A stretch of 64,000 bases of DNA from Streptomyces sp. V4I2. Lineage in GTDB: Bacteria > Actinomycetota > Actinomycetes > Streptomycetales > Streptomycetaceae. Below the pieces are notes generated by a model. The model saw only the letters and a list, made by a program, of their open reading frames with translations, was not told where the DNA came from and searched no databases. This document shows, one piece after another, positions 49,868-58,574 of this stretch. Position numbers and translations under genes: made by a program. Each line of letters begins with the position of its first letter. Within the stretch, counting starts at the first letter, position 1. The stretch spans positions 9,424,001 through 9,488,000 of the forward strand of contig NZ_JAUSZM010000003.1 of assembly GCF_030817655.1 (NCBI RefSeq), given 5' to 3'.

Positions 49868-52681
49868 CTACGCCAGCTGCCGCCGCACCAGCTCGTGCAG
49901 CCGCCCGCCGGTGTCCGCCAGGAGCTGCGCGGGCGGGCCCTGCTGGGCGACCTTGCCGTCCTCCATGACGATCACGCGGTCCGCGTCCAGTACCGTCGAC
50001 AGGCGGTGCGCGATCACGATCCGGGTGGCGTTGAGGGCCTTGGTGCTCTCGATGACCGTGCGCTGCGTCTCGTTGTCGAGGGCGCTGGTCGCCTCGTCGA
50101 AGAAGAGGATGCGCGGACGGCGGATCAACGCCTGGGCGATCATGAGCCGTTGGCGCTGGCCGCCGGAGATGGCGCCGCTGCCCGAGACGATCGTGTGCAG
50201 GCCCATCGGCATCCGCTTGATGTCCTCGGCGAGCCCCGCCATCTCGGCCGCCGCGAGGGCCTCCTCCGGCGTGTAGGGCTCGGTGCCGCAGATGACGTCG
50301 AGGATGGACCCGGTGAACGGCTGCGCGTGCTGGAGCACCACCCCGCACTGCCGCCGTACGGCGGACTGGTCGAGGGCGGCCAGGTCCTGGCCGTCGTACA
50401 GCACACTCCCCGAGACCGGTCGGTCGAAGCCGATCAGCAGCCTGAGCAGGGTCGACTTGCCGCAGCCGCTCGGGCCGACGATCGCCACGAACTCGCCCGG
50501 CCGTACGTCGAACGACACGTCGTCGAGGACCAGCGGACCGTCGTCCGAGTAACGGAAGGAGAGCCTGCGGGCCTCGATCCCGCCGGACAGCGGGCCGGGG
50601 CGGGTGCTGGCCGTCCGCACCTCGGGCGCGGCCTCCAGCACCGGCTTGATCTCCTCGAACAGCGGCAGCGCGGAGACCGCCGAGACGAAGGAGCCGGTCA
50701 GCTGGGTGACCGCCGTCAGCAGCATCGTCACCGAGGTGTTGAAGGTGAGGAACGCGGCCGCCGACATCGCCCCGCGCGCCGGACCCGCCAGCAGCATGAA
50801 CATCAGCAGGGTGCACAGCGGCAGGTACACCGCGCCCATCACCGCGGTGAGGTTCTTGATGCGGCCGACCTTCTGCTGGAGCTCGCGGCTGCGCGCGAAC
50901 TCCGAGGCCCAGGCGGCGTAGGCGTAGTTCTCGGCCGCTGCGACCCTGAGCTTCGGCAGGCCGCGCAGGGTCTGGAACGCCTGGTTGTTCAGCTTGTTGC
51001 CGAGCACCACGAGGCGCCGCTGCCAGCGCACCTGCCACAGCCCGAGCCCGAGGAAGATCGCGGCGATGACGACGAGCATCCCGATCGCCGCCAACGCCAT
51101 CGAGGCGCTGTACCAGAACAGCAGTCCCAGGTTCATCGCGCCGACGGTCACCGACTGGGCGATCACCGGACCGAGGCCCGCCATCGTCCGGCGGATCGCG
51201 CTGATGCCCATGGCCGCGCTGGCCAGCTCGCCGGTCGAGCGCTCGGTGAAGAACTTGGTCGGCAGCCTCAGCAGGCGGTCCCAGACCGCCGGCTGGAGCG
51301 TCGACTCGATCCGGCCCTCCAGACGGAGCATGGTCAGGTTCTGCATCAGCATGAAGGCCGCCGCCACCACGCTGCTGATCATCACCGCCAGACAGACCTG
51401 CACGATCAGGTGGGTCTGCGCCTTCGGCACGAACTCGCCGAGCACCTTGCCGGTCGCGATGGGCACCAGCGCCCCGATCGCCACCGTCACCAGACCGCTG
51501 ATGACGAGGTTCGTCAGGTCGCCGCCCGTGCCGCGCATGCTGAAGCGGAGCAGCCCGAGCGGGGTGAGCGGCCGGTCGGGCAGCGGACGGTAGAACATCA
51601 CCGCGCGCGGCTCGAACTCCTCCGCGTTCGCCTTCTCGATCGGTGTCTCGCGACCGGTCGCCGGGTGCACGGACACATAGCCGCTCCGCCGCCACAGCAG
51701 TGCCACCGGCGCACCGGACAGGGCCCGGTGGCCCACCAGCGGGCCTACGTTGTCCCGCCACCAGCGGCCGTCGAGGCGTACCGACCTGGTGCGCACCCGG
51801 GAGGCCAGCGCGATCCGCTCGACCGGGTCGAGCCGGTCGCTCTCGGTGCCGGACTGCGCGGGGTCGGCAAGGGGGATCCCGGCCGCCCGGGCGACCAGCT
51901 TGCAGGCCGCGTGGCTGGCGTCCGCGTCGGCGGCCGTCGCACGCTTCGACGACTTCCCGATGGACGCGAGCAGGGTCCGGTCGGCCTGGGCGCGGACCGC
52001 CTCACCGGCCTTGATACCGGCGGCCGTACGCGTCTCGTGGGTGTGCTCCAGCTGTTCGATCCACCGGTCCAGCGTGGTCAGCAGCCGGTACTGCTGGTCG
52101 ACCATGCTCTGCCACACGGCCGGGTCCATCAACAGGTCGGCCGCCGCCTCCGCCCCGTACAGCGAGCCGTACTGCACGCTGCCCGGCGGGACCTGCATCC
52201 AGAAGACGTCGTCGTCGGTGGGCGCGGCCGCCCGGTCCGTGGCCATCGGCGCCTGGAAGAGGATGGACAGACTGCGGCCGACGCCCAGGGCGAGGGCGTA
52301 CTCCAGCGGGCTCGTCGTCGGCGGCACGTACTGGGGATTGCCGTACTCGTCGTAGGACCACGTCTGGGTGTTCGCGGGCTGGTACAGCTCGCGCAGGGTG
52401 ATGCGGCGCACCACGCAGTCCCGGAGCGGGCGGGCCACCAGGGTGTGCTGGGGCCCGGGGACCGGGCCGAGGAGCAGCGAGCCCGCCTCCAGCCGGCCGA
52501 GGTGGTGCCAGTGGCCCTGCCCCTCGGCGTCCACCGCGAACAGGTCCACGGCACCCGCCGCGACCAGCCACAGCACCTGCGGCCCCTCCAGGTCGATCCG
52601 GCTCAGGCCGACGCAGTCGACGGGTGTGCCCATGGACCCGAGCGCGCCCAGCACCAGGTCCGGCTCGTGTGCGGTCGTCAT
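49868..52681 (-). CDS. NHLP-type bacteriocin export ABC transporter without peptidase
   Basis: 937 residues from ATG 52681, two bases from the stop of the upstream gene. The first ~300 residues have cyclic-nucleotide-binding-like and family-specific regions (LGRLEAGSLLLGPVPG). Membrane domain about 400-680. ATPase about 690-925 with IVGPSGCGKST (Walker A), ISGGQRQRLMIAQALI (signature) and ILFFDEATSALD (Walker B). This is the second permease/ATPase of NHLP (nitrile-hydratase/Nif11-leader peptide) export systems, which pairs with the C39-bearing ABC protein. Confidence 0.92.
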   Translation of the reverse strand: MTTAHEPDLVLGALGSMGTPVDCVGLSRIDLEGPQVLWLVAAGAVDLFAVDAEGQGHWHHLGRLEAGSLLLGPVPGPQHTLVARPLRDCVVRRITLRELYQPANTQTWSYDEYGNPQYVPPTTSPLEYALALGVGRSLSILFQAPMATDRAAAPTDDDVFWMQVPPGSVQYGSLYGAEAAADLLMDPAVWQSMVDQQYRLLTTLDRWIEQLEHTHETRTAAGIKAGEAVRAQADRTLLASIGKSSKRATAADADASHAACKLVARAAGIPLADPAQSGTESDRLDPVERIALASRVRTRSVRLDGRWWRDNVGPLVGHRALSGAPVALLWRRSGYVSVHPATGRETPIEKANAEEFEPRAVMFYRPLPDRPLTPLGLLRFSMRGTGGDLTNLVISGLVTVAIGALVPIATGKVLGEFVPKAQTHLIVQVCLAVMISSVVAAAFMLMQNLTMLRLEGRIESTLQPAVWDRLLRLPTKFFTERSTGELASAAMGISAIRRTMAGLGPVIAQSVTVGAMNLGLLFWYSASMALAAIGMLVVIAAIFLGLGLWQVRWQRRLVVLGNKLNNQAFQTLRGLPKLRVAAAENYAYAAWASEFARSRELQQKVGRIKNLTAVMGAVYLPLCTLLMFMLLAGPARGAMSAAAFLTFNTSVTMLLTAVTQLTGSFVSAVSALPLFEEIKPVLEAAPEVRTASTRPGPLSGGIEARRLSFRYSDDGPLVLDDVSFDVRPGEFVAIVGPSGCGKSTLLRLLIGFDRPVSGSVLYDGQDLAALDQSAVRRQCGVVLQHAQPFTGSILDVICGTEPYTPEEALAAAEMAGLAEDIKRMPMGLHTIVSGSGAISGGQRQRLMIAQALIRRPRILFFDEATSALDNETQRTVIESTKALNATRIVIAHRLSTVLDADRVIVMEDGKVAQQGPPAQLLADTGGRLHELVRRQLA

Positions 52682-52682
52682 C

Positions 52683-54908
52683 TCACCGCTCCCTGACCAG
52701 CTCGGCGTACGCGCCACCGCGCGCCACCAGCTCCTCGTGCCGTCCGCGTTCCACGATCGTGCCGTGCTCGAGTACGACGATCTCGTCGCTGTCGCGCACG
52801 GTGCTGAGCCGGTGTGCGATCACCACACAGGCACAGCCGCGCTTGCGCAGGTTGTCCATGACGGTCAGCTCGGTCTCCGCGTCCAGCGCGCTGGTGACCT
52901 CGTCCAGGACCAGGATGCTGGGCCTGCGCACCAAGGCCCGGGCGATCTCCAGGCGTTGGCGCTGTCCGCCGGAGAAGTTGCGGCCGTCCTGCTCGACCCT
53001 GCTGTGGATGCCGCCGGGGCGGCGCATCACGACGTCGTACAGGGCGGCGTCCCGCAGCGCGTCCACCACGGCGTCGTCGGGGATCGAGGGGTCCCACAGC
53101 GCGATGTTGTCGCGGACCGAGCCCTCGAAGAGGAAGACGTCCTGGTCGACGAAGGAGACGGACGCGGCCAGGGCCCCGCGCGGAATGTCGTCGATGCGCT
53201 GGTCATCGATACGGATCACGCCCTCCCAGGGCGCGTACAGGCCCGATATCAGCCGGGACACCGTGGACTTGCCGCTGCCGGAACCGCCGACCAGCGCGAC
53301 CTGCCGGCCCGGGCCGACGGTCAGGTCGAAGCCGGAGAGCAGGGGCTTGTCGAGCGGGTTGTAGCCGAAGGTGATGTTCTGCAGCTCGACATGGCCCTGC
53401 AGGCGGCGCGTCGACTCGCCGGCGCCGGGACGGCCGTAGAGCGGGTCGGCCTGGAAGTTCTCCACGTCCTTCAGGCGGGCCACGTCGGCCGCGAAGTCCT
53501 GGATGCGGCCCGCGACGCCGTTCAGCCGGGTGATCGGAGCGGTGAAGCGGGTGACGAGCGACTGGAAGGCGACCAGCAGGCCGACCGAGATCCCGCCCTC
53601 GATCGCCCGCATCCCGCCGATCCACAGGATCAGCGCGCTGTTCAGCGCCGCCAGCGTCGGTGCGACCACGCCCAGCCAGGCGCTCGGCACACCGAGCCGC
53701 TGCTGCTCCTCCAGCGTGGTGGCGTGCTGCCCGGCCCACTTGCGGAAGTAGCCGTCCTCGCCGCCGGTCGCCTTCATCGTCTCGATCAACTGCAGGCCGG
53801 TGTACGCCGTGTTGGTGAGCCGGGCGCTGTCGGCGCGCAGCTTCGCCGTACGTGTGGCGCGCAGTTTGATGACGACCCGCATGGCCACGACGTTCAGCAG
53901 GGCCACGCCGATGCCGACATAGGTGAGCTGCGGGTCGTACGTGTAGAGCAGCACCGCGTAGAGGACGACGACCACGGCGTCCACGCCCGCCGCCGCCAGG
54001 TCGCGGGCCAGCGTCTCGGCCACCTGGTCGTTGGACTGGAGGCGCTGCACCAGGTCGGCCGGGCTGCGCTGGGAGAAGAAGGTGACCGGCAGCCGCAGCA
54101 GATGGCGCAGGAAGCGGGCGCTGGAAAGCGTGGAGGAGATGATGCGGCCGTGCAGCAGGTTCGCCTGCTGCAACCAGGTCAGCACCAGGGTGAGCAGCAC
54201 GGACGCGCCCATCGACGCGAACAGCACGCCGAGCAGGGAGGTCTGGCCCCCGATCAGGAACATGTCGATGTACTGGCGGCTCAGCGCGGGCACCGTCGCG
54301 CCGACCACGACCAGCAGCAGGCTCGCCAGCACCGCCGCCGGCATGGTGCCCGCGGTGCCGCGCAGCCGGGCCGGCATCGCGCCCAGCACACCCGGCTTGC
54401 GCCCGCCCTTGGTGAAGCCCTCGCCGGGCTCCATGACCAGGACGACACCGGTGAAGCTGCCGTCGAAGTCCTCCATCGGCACGAAACGGCGGCCCTTGCC
54501 AGGGTCGTTGATGTACACCCCGCGGCGCCCGAAGCGGCGCCCCATGCCGTCGTAGACGACGTAGTGGTTGAACTCCCAGAACAGGACGGCCGGCGTGCGC
54601 ACCTCGGCGAGGGCGGCCGTGTCCATCTGCATGCCCTTGGCGGTCAGACCGTAACTGCGGGCCGCCTTGAGCAGGTTGCTGGCCCGTGAGCCGTCCCGGG
54701 AGACACCGCAGGCGATGCGCAGCTCCTCCAGCGGGACGTGCTTGCCGTAGTGGCCGAGCACCATCGCCAGGGAGGCGGCGCCGCACTCCACGGCCTCCAT
54801 CTGGAGCACGGTGGGTGTGCGGACCGTCTTGACCTTGCCGGTGGGGACAGGGCGTCGCTTGGGCGGGGCGGCCCTGCGCCTGCTTCTGGTGTCCTGGGCG
54901 GCACTCAC
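52683..54908 (-). CDS. NHLP-type bacteriocin export ABC transporter with C39 leader peptidase
   Basis: 741 residues from GTG 54908, overlapping the HlyD gene stop by four bases (GTGA). C39 peptidase domain about 30-160 with Cys42 in QMEAVECGAASL, His115 in EFNHYVVYDG and Asp135 in INDPGKG, so it is catalytically complete. Membrane domain about 190-470, ATPase about 500-740 with GGSGSGKST, FSGGQRQRLEIARALV and ILVLDEVTSALD. It should cleave the precursor after its double glycine and export the core. Confidence 0.95.
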   Translation of the reverse strand: MSAAQDTRSRRRAAPPKRRPVPTGKVKTVRTPTVLQMEAVECGAASLAMVLGHYGKHVPLEELRIACGVSRDGSRASNLLKAARSYGLTAKGMQMDTAALAEVRTPAVLFWEFNHYVVYDGMGRRFGRRGVYINDPGKGRRFVPMEDFDGSFTGVVLVMEPGEGFTKGGRKPGVLGAMPARLRGTAGTMPAAVLASLLLVVVGATVPALSRQYIDMFLIGGQTSLLGVLFASMGASVLLTLVLTWLQQANLLHGRIISSTLSSARFLRHLLRLPVTFFSQRSPADLVQRLQSNDQVAETLARDLAAAGVDAVVVVLYAVLLYTYDPQLTYVGIGVALLNVVAMRVVIKLRATRTAKLRADSARLTNTAYTGLQLIETMKATGGEDGYFRKWAGQHATTLEEQQRLGVPSAWLGVVAPTLAALNSALILWIGGMRAIEGGISVGLLVAFQSLVTRFTAPITRLNGVAGRIQDFAADVARLKDVENFQADPLYGRPGAGESTRRLQGHVELQNITFGYNPLDKPLLSGFDLTVGPGRQVALVGGSGSGKSTVSRLISGLYAPWEGVIRIDDQRIDDIPRGALAASVSFVDQDVFLFEGSVRDNIALWDPSIPDDAVVDALRDAALYDVVMRRPGGIHSRVEQDGRNFSGGQRQRLEIARALVRRPSILVLDEVTSALDAETELTVMDNLRKRGCACVVIAHRLSTVRDSDEIVVLEHGTIVERGRHEELVARGGAYAELVRER

Positions 54909-55711
54909 GGCAGCAGCCAATCGACGGGACGCTGATCAGCCAGCCGGATCGAGGCATTGGCCGTCGTCATGGAGGTGAGGGAGAACGGCGGCCCGTCCGC
55001 GGAGGACCACTGGTAGCCGCTCTTCGTGCCGGACGACTTGTCCAGCCTGACCAGCACGGCCACCGGCCGGCCGTCCTTGGTGAACTGCTCGCCGAGCTGG
55101 CTGTCCCCGAGGAACGCGCCGATCTGCTGGGCCGACTGGGCGGAGCGGTCCACCGTCTTCACATGGCCGCGCAGCACGCCGTACTCCTGGGTGGGCACCG
55201 AGGAGACGGTCAGGTCCACGGCGGCGTTCGACGGGATGGAGGCCGCGTTCTCGGCGGGGACGTACACGGTGGCGTACAGCGGATCGGTGGCGCGGGCGAC
55301 CTTCTCGACGGCGGCGACGTTCGCGCCGGTCTGGATGATCTGGCCGATGGTGGCGGCGAGCGCGGTGACCCGGCCCGCGGCGACCGTCCGGACGACGGTG
55401 TCGCCCTCGGCCGTACGCACCTTCAGGACGGGGGCGTTGGCGGGCAGCCGCTCGCCCTGTTCGGCGACGACCGCCGTGACCTGGCCGGCCACCGGGCTCT
55501 GCAGGATGTAACTGCCCTCGCCATGGGTGAGGATCGCGGGCGCGCCGACCGTGGAGGCCACCGAGCCGGTCACCGCCCACACGGACGCGGCGGCCATGAC
55601 GACGACCGTCACGGACAACACGAGCCAGCCCTGCGGGCGGGCGAAACGCACCGGAAGGTCGAGCTCCTCCGGCGACTGGAGCTTGGCGAGGGCCTGTTGG
55701 CGGAACTGCAC
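54905..55711 (-). CDS. HlyD-like secretion protein of the NHLP export system
   Basis: 268 residues from GTG 55711 (GAGGGAAG upstream). A cytoplasmic start (RQQALAKLQSPEELDLPVRFARP) and one membrane helix (about 28-48) lead to a periplasmic-adaptor-like part with a lipoyl-type hairpin (ILQSPVAGQVTAVVAEQGERL and VRTVAAGRVTAL) and a C-terminal domain. It links to the C39 transporter by a four-base overlap. Confidence 0.9.
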   Translation of the reverse strand: MQFRQQALAKLQSPEELDLPVRFARPQGWLVLSVTVVVMAAASVWAVTGSVASTVGAPAILTHGEGSYILQSPVAGQVTAVVAEQGERLPANAPVLKVRTAEGDTVVRTVAAGRVTALAATIGQIIQTGANVAAVEKVARATDPLYATVYVPAENAASIPSNAAVDLTVSSVPTQEYGVLRGHVKTVDRSAQSAQQIGAFLGDSQLGEQFTKDGRPVAVLVRLDKSSGTKSGYQWSSADGPPFSLTSMTTANASIRLADQRPVDWLLP

Positions 55712-55723
55712 GGAACTTCCCTC

Positions 55724-55749
55724 ACCTGCGAACGAGACCTGCGAACGAG
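55724..55749. repeat. Tandem 13-base direct repeat in the precursor-HlyD gap
   Basis: ACCTGCGAACGAG occurs twice head to tail (55724-55736 and 55737-55749) just upstream of the HlyD ribosome site on the minus strand. Confidence 0.85.
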
Positions 55750-55755
55750 TAAGGA

Positions 55756-55773
55756 CCGGCTCGCGCGAGCCGG
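55756..55773. other. 18-base perfect palindrome between precursor and HlyD genes
   Basis: CCGGCTCGCGCGAGCCGG is fully self-complementary. It lies between the precursor terminator and the HlyD gene and could be a second hairpin or an operator. Confidence 0.6.
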
Positions 55774-55791
55774 CTGGTTCACGACAACCGA

Positions 55792-55823
55792 GAGCCCCGG
55801 AGCCGTGTACGGCTCCGGGACTC
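55792..55823 (-). terminator. Terminator or attenuator after the precursor peptide gene
   Basis: 13-base arms (GAGCCCCGGAGCC at 55792-55804 and GGCTCCGGGACTC at 55811-55823) with one mismatch and a 6-base loop. It sits between the precursor stop and the transporter genes, so most transcripts could end here and give excess precursor over exporter. Confidence 0.7.
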
Positions 55824-55843
55824 AACGATCACAGAAGGTGCGA

Positions 55844-56059
55844 TCAGAGACCGGCGACCAGGCTGGTGACCGGGGCGGTGTTCAGGCCGGTGGCACCCTC
55901 AACCGTGCCGACAACCGTGTTGACCAGGCCGGAAACCGGGGCGATGCCGTCCACCAGGCCGGTGACGGTGCCCAGGGCGTTCACGGACAGGCCGCCGGAG
56001 ACGTTGTCGAGGTCGGCGTCGGAGATCTCGACGGTCTCAACCTGGGGGGTGGAGTTCAT
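55844..56059 (-). CDS. Double-glycine leader peptide, cysteine-free secreted peptide precursor
   Basis: 71 residues from ATG 56059 (GAAGGGAAG upstream). The leader MNSTPQVETVEISDADLDNVSGG ends in a double glycine at residues 22-23, the cut site of C39 peptidases. The core of 48 residues starts LSVNALGTVTG and is rich in Val, Leu, Gly, Thr and Ala, with no cysteine, lysine or aromatic residue, and a loose internal repeat (TGLVDGIAPVSGLVNT versus TGLNTAPVTSLVAGL). No lanthionine or cyclase gene is nearby, so it is probably exported unmodified. Family of bacteriocin-type NHLP substrates; activity unknown. Confidence 0.87.
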   Translation of the reverse strand: MNSTPQVETVEISDADLDNVSGGLSVNALGTVTGLVDGIAPVSGLVNTVVGTVEGATGLNTAPVTSLVAGL

Positions 56060-56513
56060 GATGGAACTTCCCTTCATATGGATATTCACAAGGGGGGAGC
56101 GGCACCCCTCTGGGGACAGACGGACGGCCGCGACCGCAGGCACCGGGCACCCGTTTCCGGAAAGCCCTTGGCGGCCCCTGCGGTGCGATGGATCAAAGCA
56201 CGCTGCGGGTCCGGGCATCCAATCAACCAACCGCCTCACCAGGGCACTTGTGCCCCAGGAGTACCCATCCGTGCAGGAGTGGGCACGGCTTGACGGCGAC
56301 TTCTTCACACCTGACACGGCCGTGTGCCGGCAGAGGCTCTTGCGCTCCCCGGCGCGAATCCGACACTCCGCGCCAATGACGTGCGGGACACCCCGGCTTG
56401 TGCAGATCCTTCGCGAGCGGTGACCTCGTTGGGCATTCGATGTGCAGATTCCCTGGAGCAAGGATTCGACCCGGTGTTCGCGACGGACCGTTGCTGACGG
56501 ATAGCTGAACGTG
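56060..56513. other. Regulatory region upstream of the secreted peptide gene
   Basis: About 450 bases with no second precursor visible on either strand. Palindromes GGGCAC-TT-GTGCCC (56242-56255) and ACACGGCCGTGT (56314-56325) are candidate operators. GAAGGGAAG next to the start is the only clear signal. The minus-strand frame continues upstream of the ATG but is not peptide-like. Confidence 0.45.
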
Positions 56514-56927
56514 TCAGCCCAGGAGTGCGTAGACCGTGCTCGCCCGTGCCGCGATCTGTCCGGACCGCTCGTCGGTCAGCGTGATGTCGGCGAACGCCAT
56601 CCGGCGGCCCAGCTTGGTGAGGACCGCTTCGATCAGGACATCCGAACCGGTCACCGCCCGCTGGAAGGACGTGGACTGCTGCACCGTCGTCATCGGCCCG
56701 TAGGCACCCCGGGCGGCCGACACCGCGATCACGGTGGCCGTGTCGGCGGCGGCCATCAGGGCCTGCCCCGACAGCCCTCCGCCCTCCCGGGACAGGCGGT
56801 CCGACCAGGGAAGTCGCAGTGTGGCGCGGTCCTCGCCCAACGCCTCGATCCGCAGCCCCAGTTCGAGGACCCAAGGGGCGAAGTTGTCGGCGAGGATCTT
56901 GTCGGCTTCGGCGGTGGTCATCGTCAT
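56514..56927 (-). CDS. PaaI-type hotdog-fold thioesterase
   Basis: 137 residues. The hotdog fold shows LRLPWSDRLSREGGGLSGQALMAAADTATVIAVSAARGAY, with the Gly-Gly-Leu-Ser-Gly turn and the helix carrying the catalytic acid, then TTVQQSTSFQRAV and GRRMAFADITLTDE. It should hydrolyse an acyl-CoA. Start ATG 56927 or 56921; neither has a clear ribosome site. Not evidently linked to the peptide locus. Confidence 0.88.
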   Translation of the reverse strand: MTMTTAEADKILADNFAPWVLELGLRIEALGEDRATLRLPWSDRLSREGGGLSGQALMAAADTATVIAVSAARGAYGPMTTVQQSTSFQRAVTGSDVLIEAVLTKLGRRMAFADITLTDERSGQIAARASTVYALLG

Positions 56928-57112
56928 ATGGGGGATTGTTCCCCGCGCCGGGCCGTCGGGTGCGGTCGTGGCCGATTCGGTGTTTCACGCGGGGCGCACG
57001 GAAACGGAATTGAACGCGCCGTGAGCCCCGTGCGTACCCACTGCCATCCAGGCGCCCATAACAACTGCCGCACACCGGCAGCAGACTCCGGTCCCTCAGG
57101 AGGTCGAGAAGT

Positions 57113-58471
57113 TTGAGTCACAAGCGAATTCCGAAGCGCAAGGCCGCGTTGGCGGCGGGCAGTGTGGTGGCGCTCGGAGCGGCCGCGATCCTCTTGCCGA
57201 ACGCCAACGCCTCCCAGGACGGCTCCTCGGACGACACCGCCGCCGCGCCCAGAACCCTCAAGTCGGCGGACGCCTCGGATCTCGCCTCGCAACTCGCCGG
57301 ACTGCTCGGTGACGCCTTCGCCGGTTCCTACTACGACGCCGACCAGCAGCAGCTCGTCGTCAACGTCATATCCGGCGACAACAACAACGTGATCGTCCAG
57401 GCGAAGAAGGCGGGCGCCGCCGTCCGCGAGGTCGACAACAGCATCCGCGAACTCGAGGCCGGCGCCCAGACCCTCAAGTCCGAGGCGACCATTCCGGGCA
57501 CCGCGTGGGCCGTGGACCCCAGGACCAACAAGATCCTGGTCACCGCCGACAGCACGGTCACCGGCGCCAACTGGGACACCCTGGAGTCGACCGTCGAGAG
57601 CCTCGGCTCCGGCATGGCCACCATCAAGAAGTCGGCCGGCACGTTCAAGACGTTCCTCTCCGGCGGTGACGCCATCTTCGGCGGCGGCGCACGCTGCTCG
57701 GCGGGCTTCAACGTCACCGCGGGCGACGGCAGCCCCGCCTTCCTGACCGCCGGTCACTGCGGGGTCGCGGAGGCCGCCTGGTCCGACACCCAGGACGGTG
57801 AGCCGATCGCCACCGTCGACCAGGCCACGTTCCCCGGTGACGGCGACTTCGCGCTCGTCAAGTACGACGACCCCGCGACGGTGGCGCCCAGCGAGGTCAA
57901 CCTCGGCGACCAGACCGTGCAGATCTCCCAGGCCGCGGACGCCGAGGTCGGCCTCGAGGTGTTCCGGATGGGTAGCACCACCGGGCTGAGCGACGGCCAG
58001 GTCCTCGGACTCGACGCCACCGTCAACTACCCGGAGGGCACCGTCACCGGGCTCATCCAGACCGACGTCTGTGCCGAACCCGGCGACAGCGGCGGTTCCC
58101 TGTTCACCCAGGACGGTCTCGCGATCGGCCTGACCTCGGGTGGCAGCGGCGACTGCACGGTCGGCGGCGAGACCTTCTTCCAGCCGGTCACCACCGCACT
58201 GACGGCGGTCGGCGCGACGCTCGGCGCGGGTGACGCGGCGGGCGGCGAGGAAGCCGGAGCGGGCGAAGAAGCCGGCGCCGGTGAAGAAGCCGGAGCAGGC
58301 GAAGAGGCCGGGGCCGGTGAAGAAGCCGGAGCGGGCGAAGAGGCCGGCGCCGGTCAGGAAGTCGGCGGCGAAGAGGCCGGCGGCGAAGCGGTCGGCGGTG
58401 AGGAAGCCGGTACCGGTGACGACACCGGCACGGGCGTCGAGGACGGCTCCGGCCTGACCGAGACCAACTGA
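57113..58471 (+). CDS. Secreted streptogrisin-like S1 serine protease with acidic repeat tail
   Basis: 452 residues from TTG 57113, chosen because a strong AGGAGG (57099-57104) sits eight bases upstream. Signal peptide about 1-33, alpha-lytic-type pro-region (about 40-185), then a chymotrypsin-fold protease with His215 in TAGHCG, Asp245 in GDFALVKY and Ser326 in PGDSGGS. The C-terminus (about 378-452) has six copies of GEEAGA and more degenerate units, very acidic. The tail has no known sorting motif. Streptogrisins digest extracellular protein; the SSI inhibitor at 43722 could act on such proteases. Confidence 0.94.
   Translation: MSHKRIPKRKAALAAGSVVALGAAAILLPNANASQDGSSDDTAAAPRTLKSADASDLASQLAGLLGDAFAGSYYDADQQQLVVNVISGDNNNVIVQAKKAGAAVREVDNSIRELEAGAQTLKSEATIPGTAWAVDPRTNKILVTADSTVTGANWDTLESTVESLGSGMATIKKSAGTFKTFLSGGDAIFGGGARCSAGFNVTAGDGSPAFLTAGHCGVAEAAWSDTQDGEPIATVDQATFPGDGDFALVKYDDPATVAPSEVNLGDQTVQISQAADAEVGLEVFRMGSTTGLSDGQVLGLDATVNYPEGTVTGLIQTDVCAEPGDSGGSLFTQDGLAIGLTSGGSGDCTVGGETFFQPVTTALTAVGATLGAGDAAGGEEAGAGEEAGAGEEAGAGEEAGAGEEAGAGEEAGAGQEVGGEEAGGEAVGGEEAGTGDDTGTGVEDGSGLTETN
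58244..58351 (+). repeat. Tandem 18-base repeats encoding GEEAGA in the protease tail
   Basis: Six units of 18 bases of the form GGCGAAGAAGCCGGAGCG with wobble differences, followed by degenerate copies to about 58411. Silent variation shows that the acidic peptide sequence, more than the DNA, is conserved. Confidence 0.92.
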
Positions 58472-58479
58472 CCACGTGT

Positions 58480-58566
58480 CGGGAGCGGTTCGCCCCCACT
58501 GAGCCGCTCCCGGCGCGCGACGACACGGACCGGTCCGGCCCTCCGGCGGGAGGGCCGGACCGGTCC
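58480..58566. terminator. Double bidirectional terminator between protease and SpoIIE gene
   Basis: First hairpin: CGGGAGCGG (58480-58488) with CCGCTCCCG (58504-58512). Second: perfect 18-base arms GGACCGGTCCGGCCCTCC (58527-58544) and complement (58549-58566) with a 4-base loop. Lies between convergent genes. Confidence 0.9.
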
Positions 58567-58574
58567 GTCCCGCG

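Noticed and set aside
56060..56513. Second secreted-peptide precursor or a maturation gene
   Set aside because: No double-glycine leader and no conserved short frame was found on either strand in this gap.
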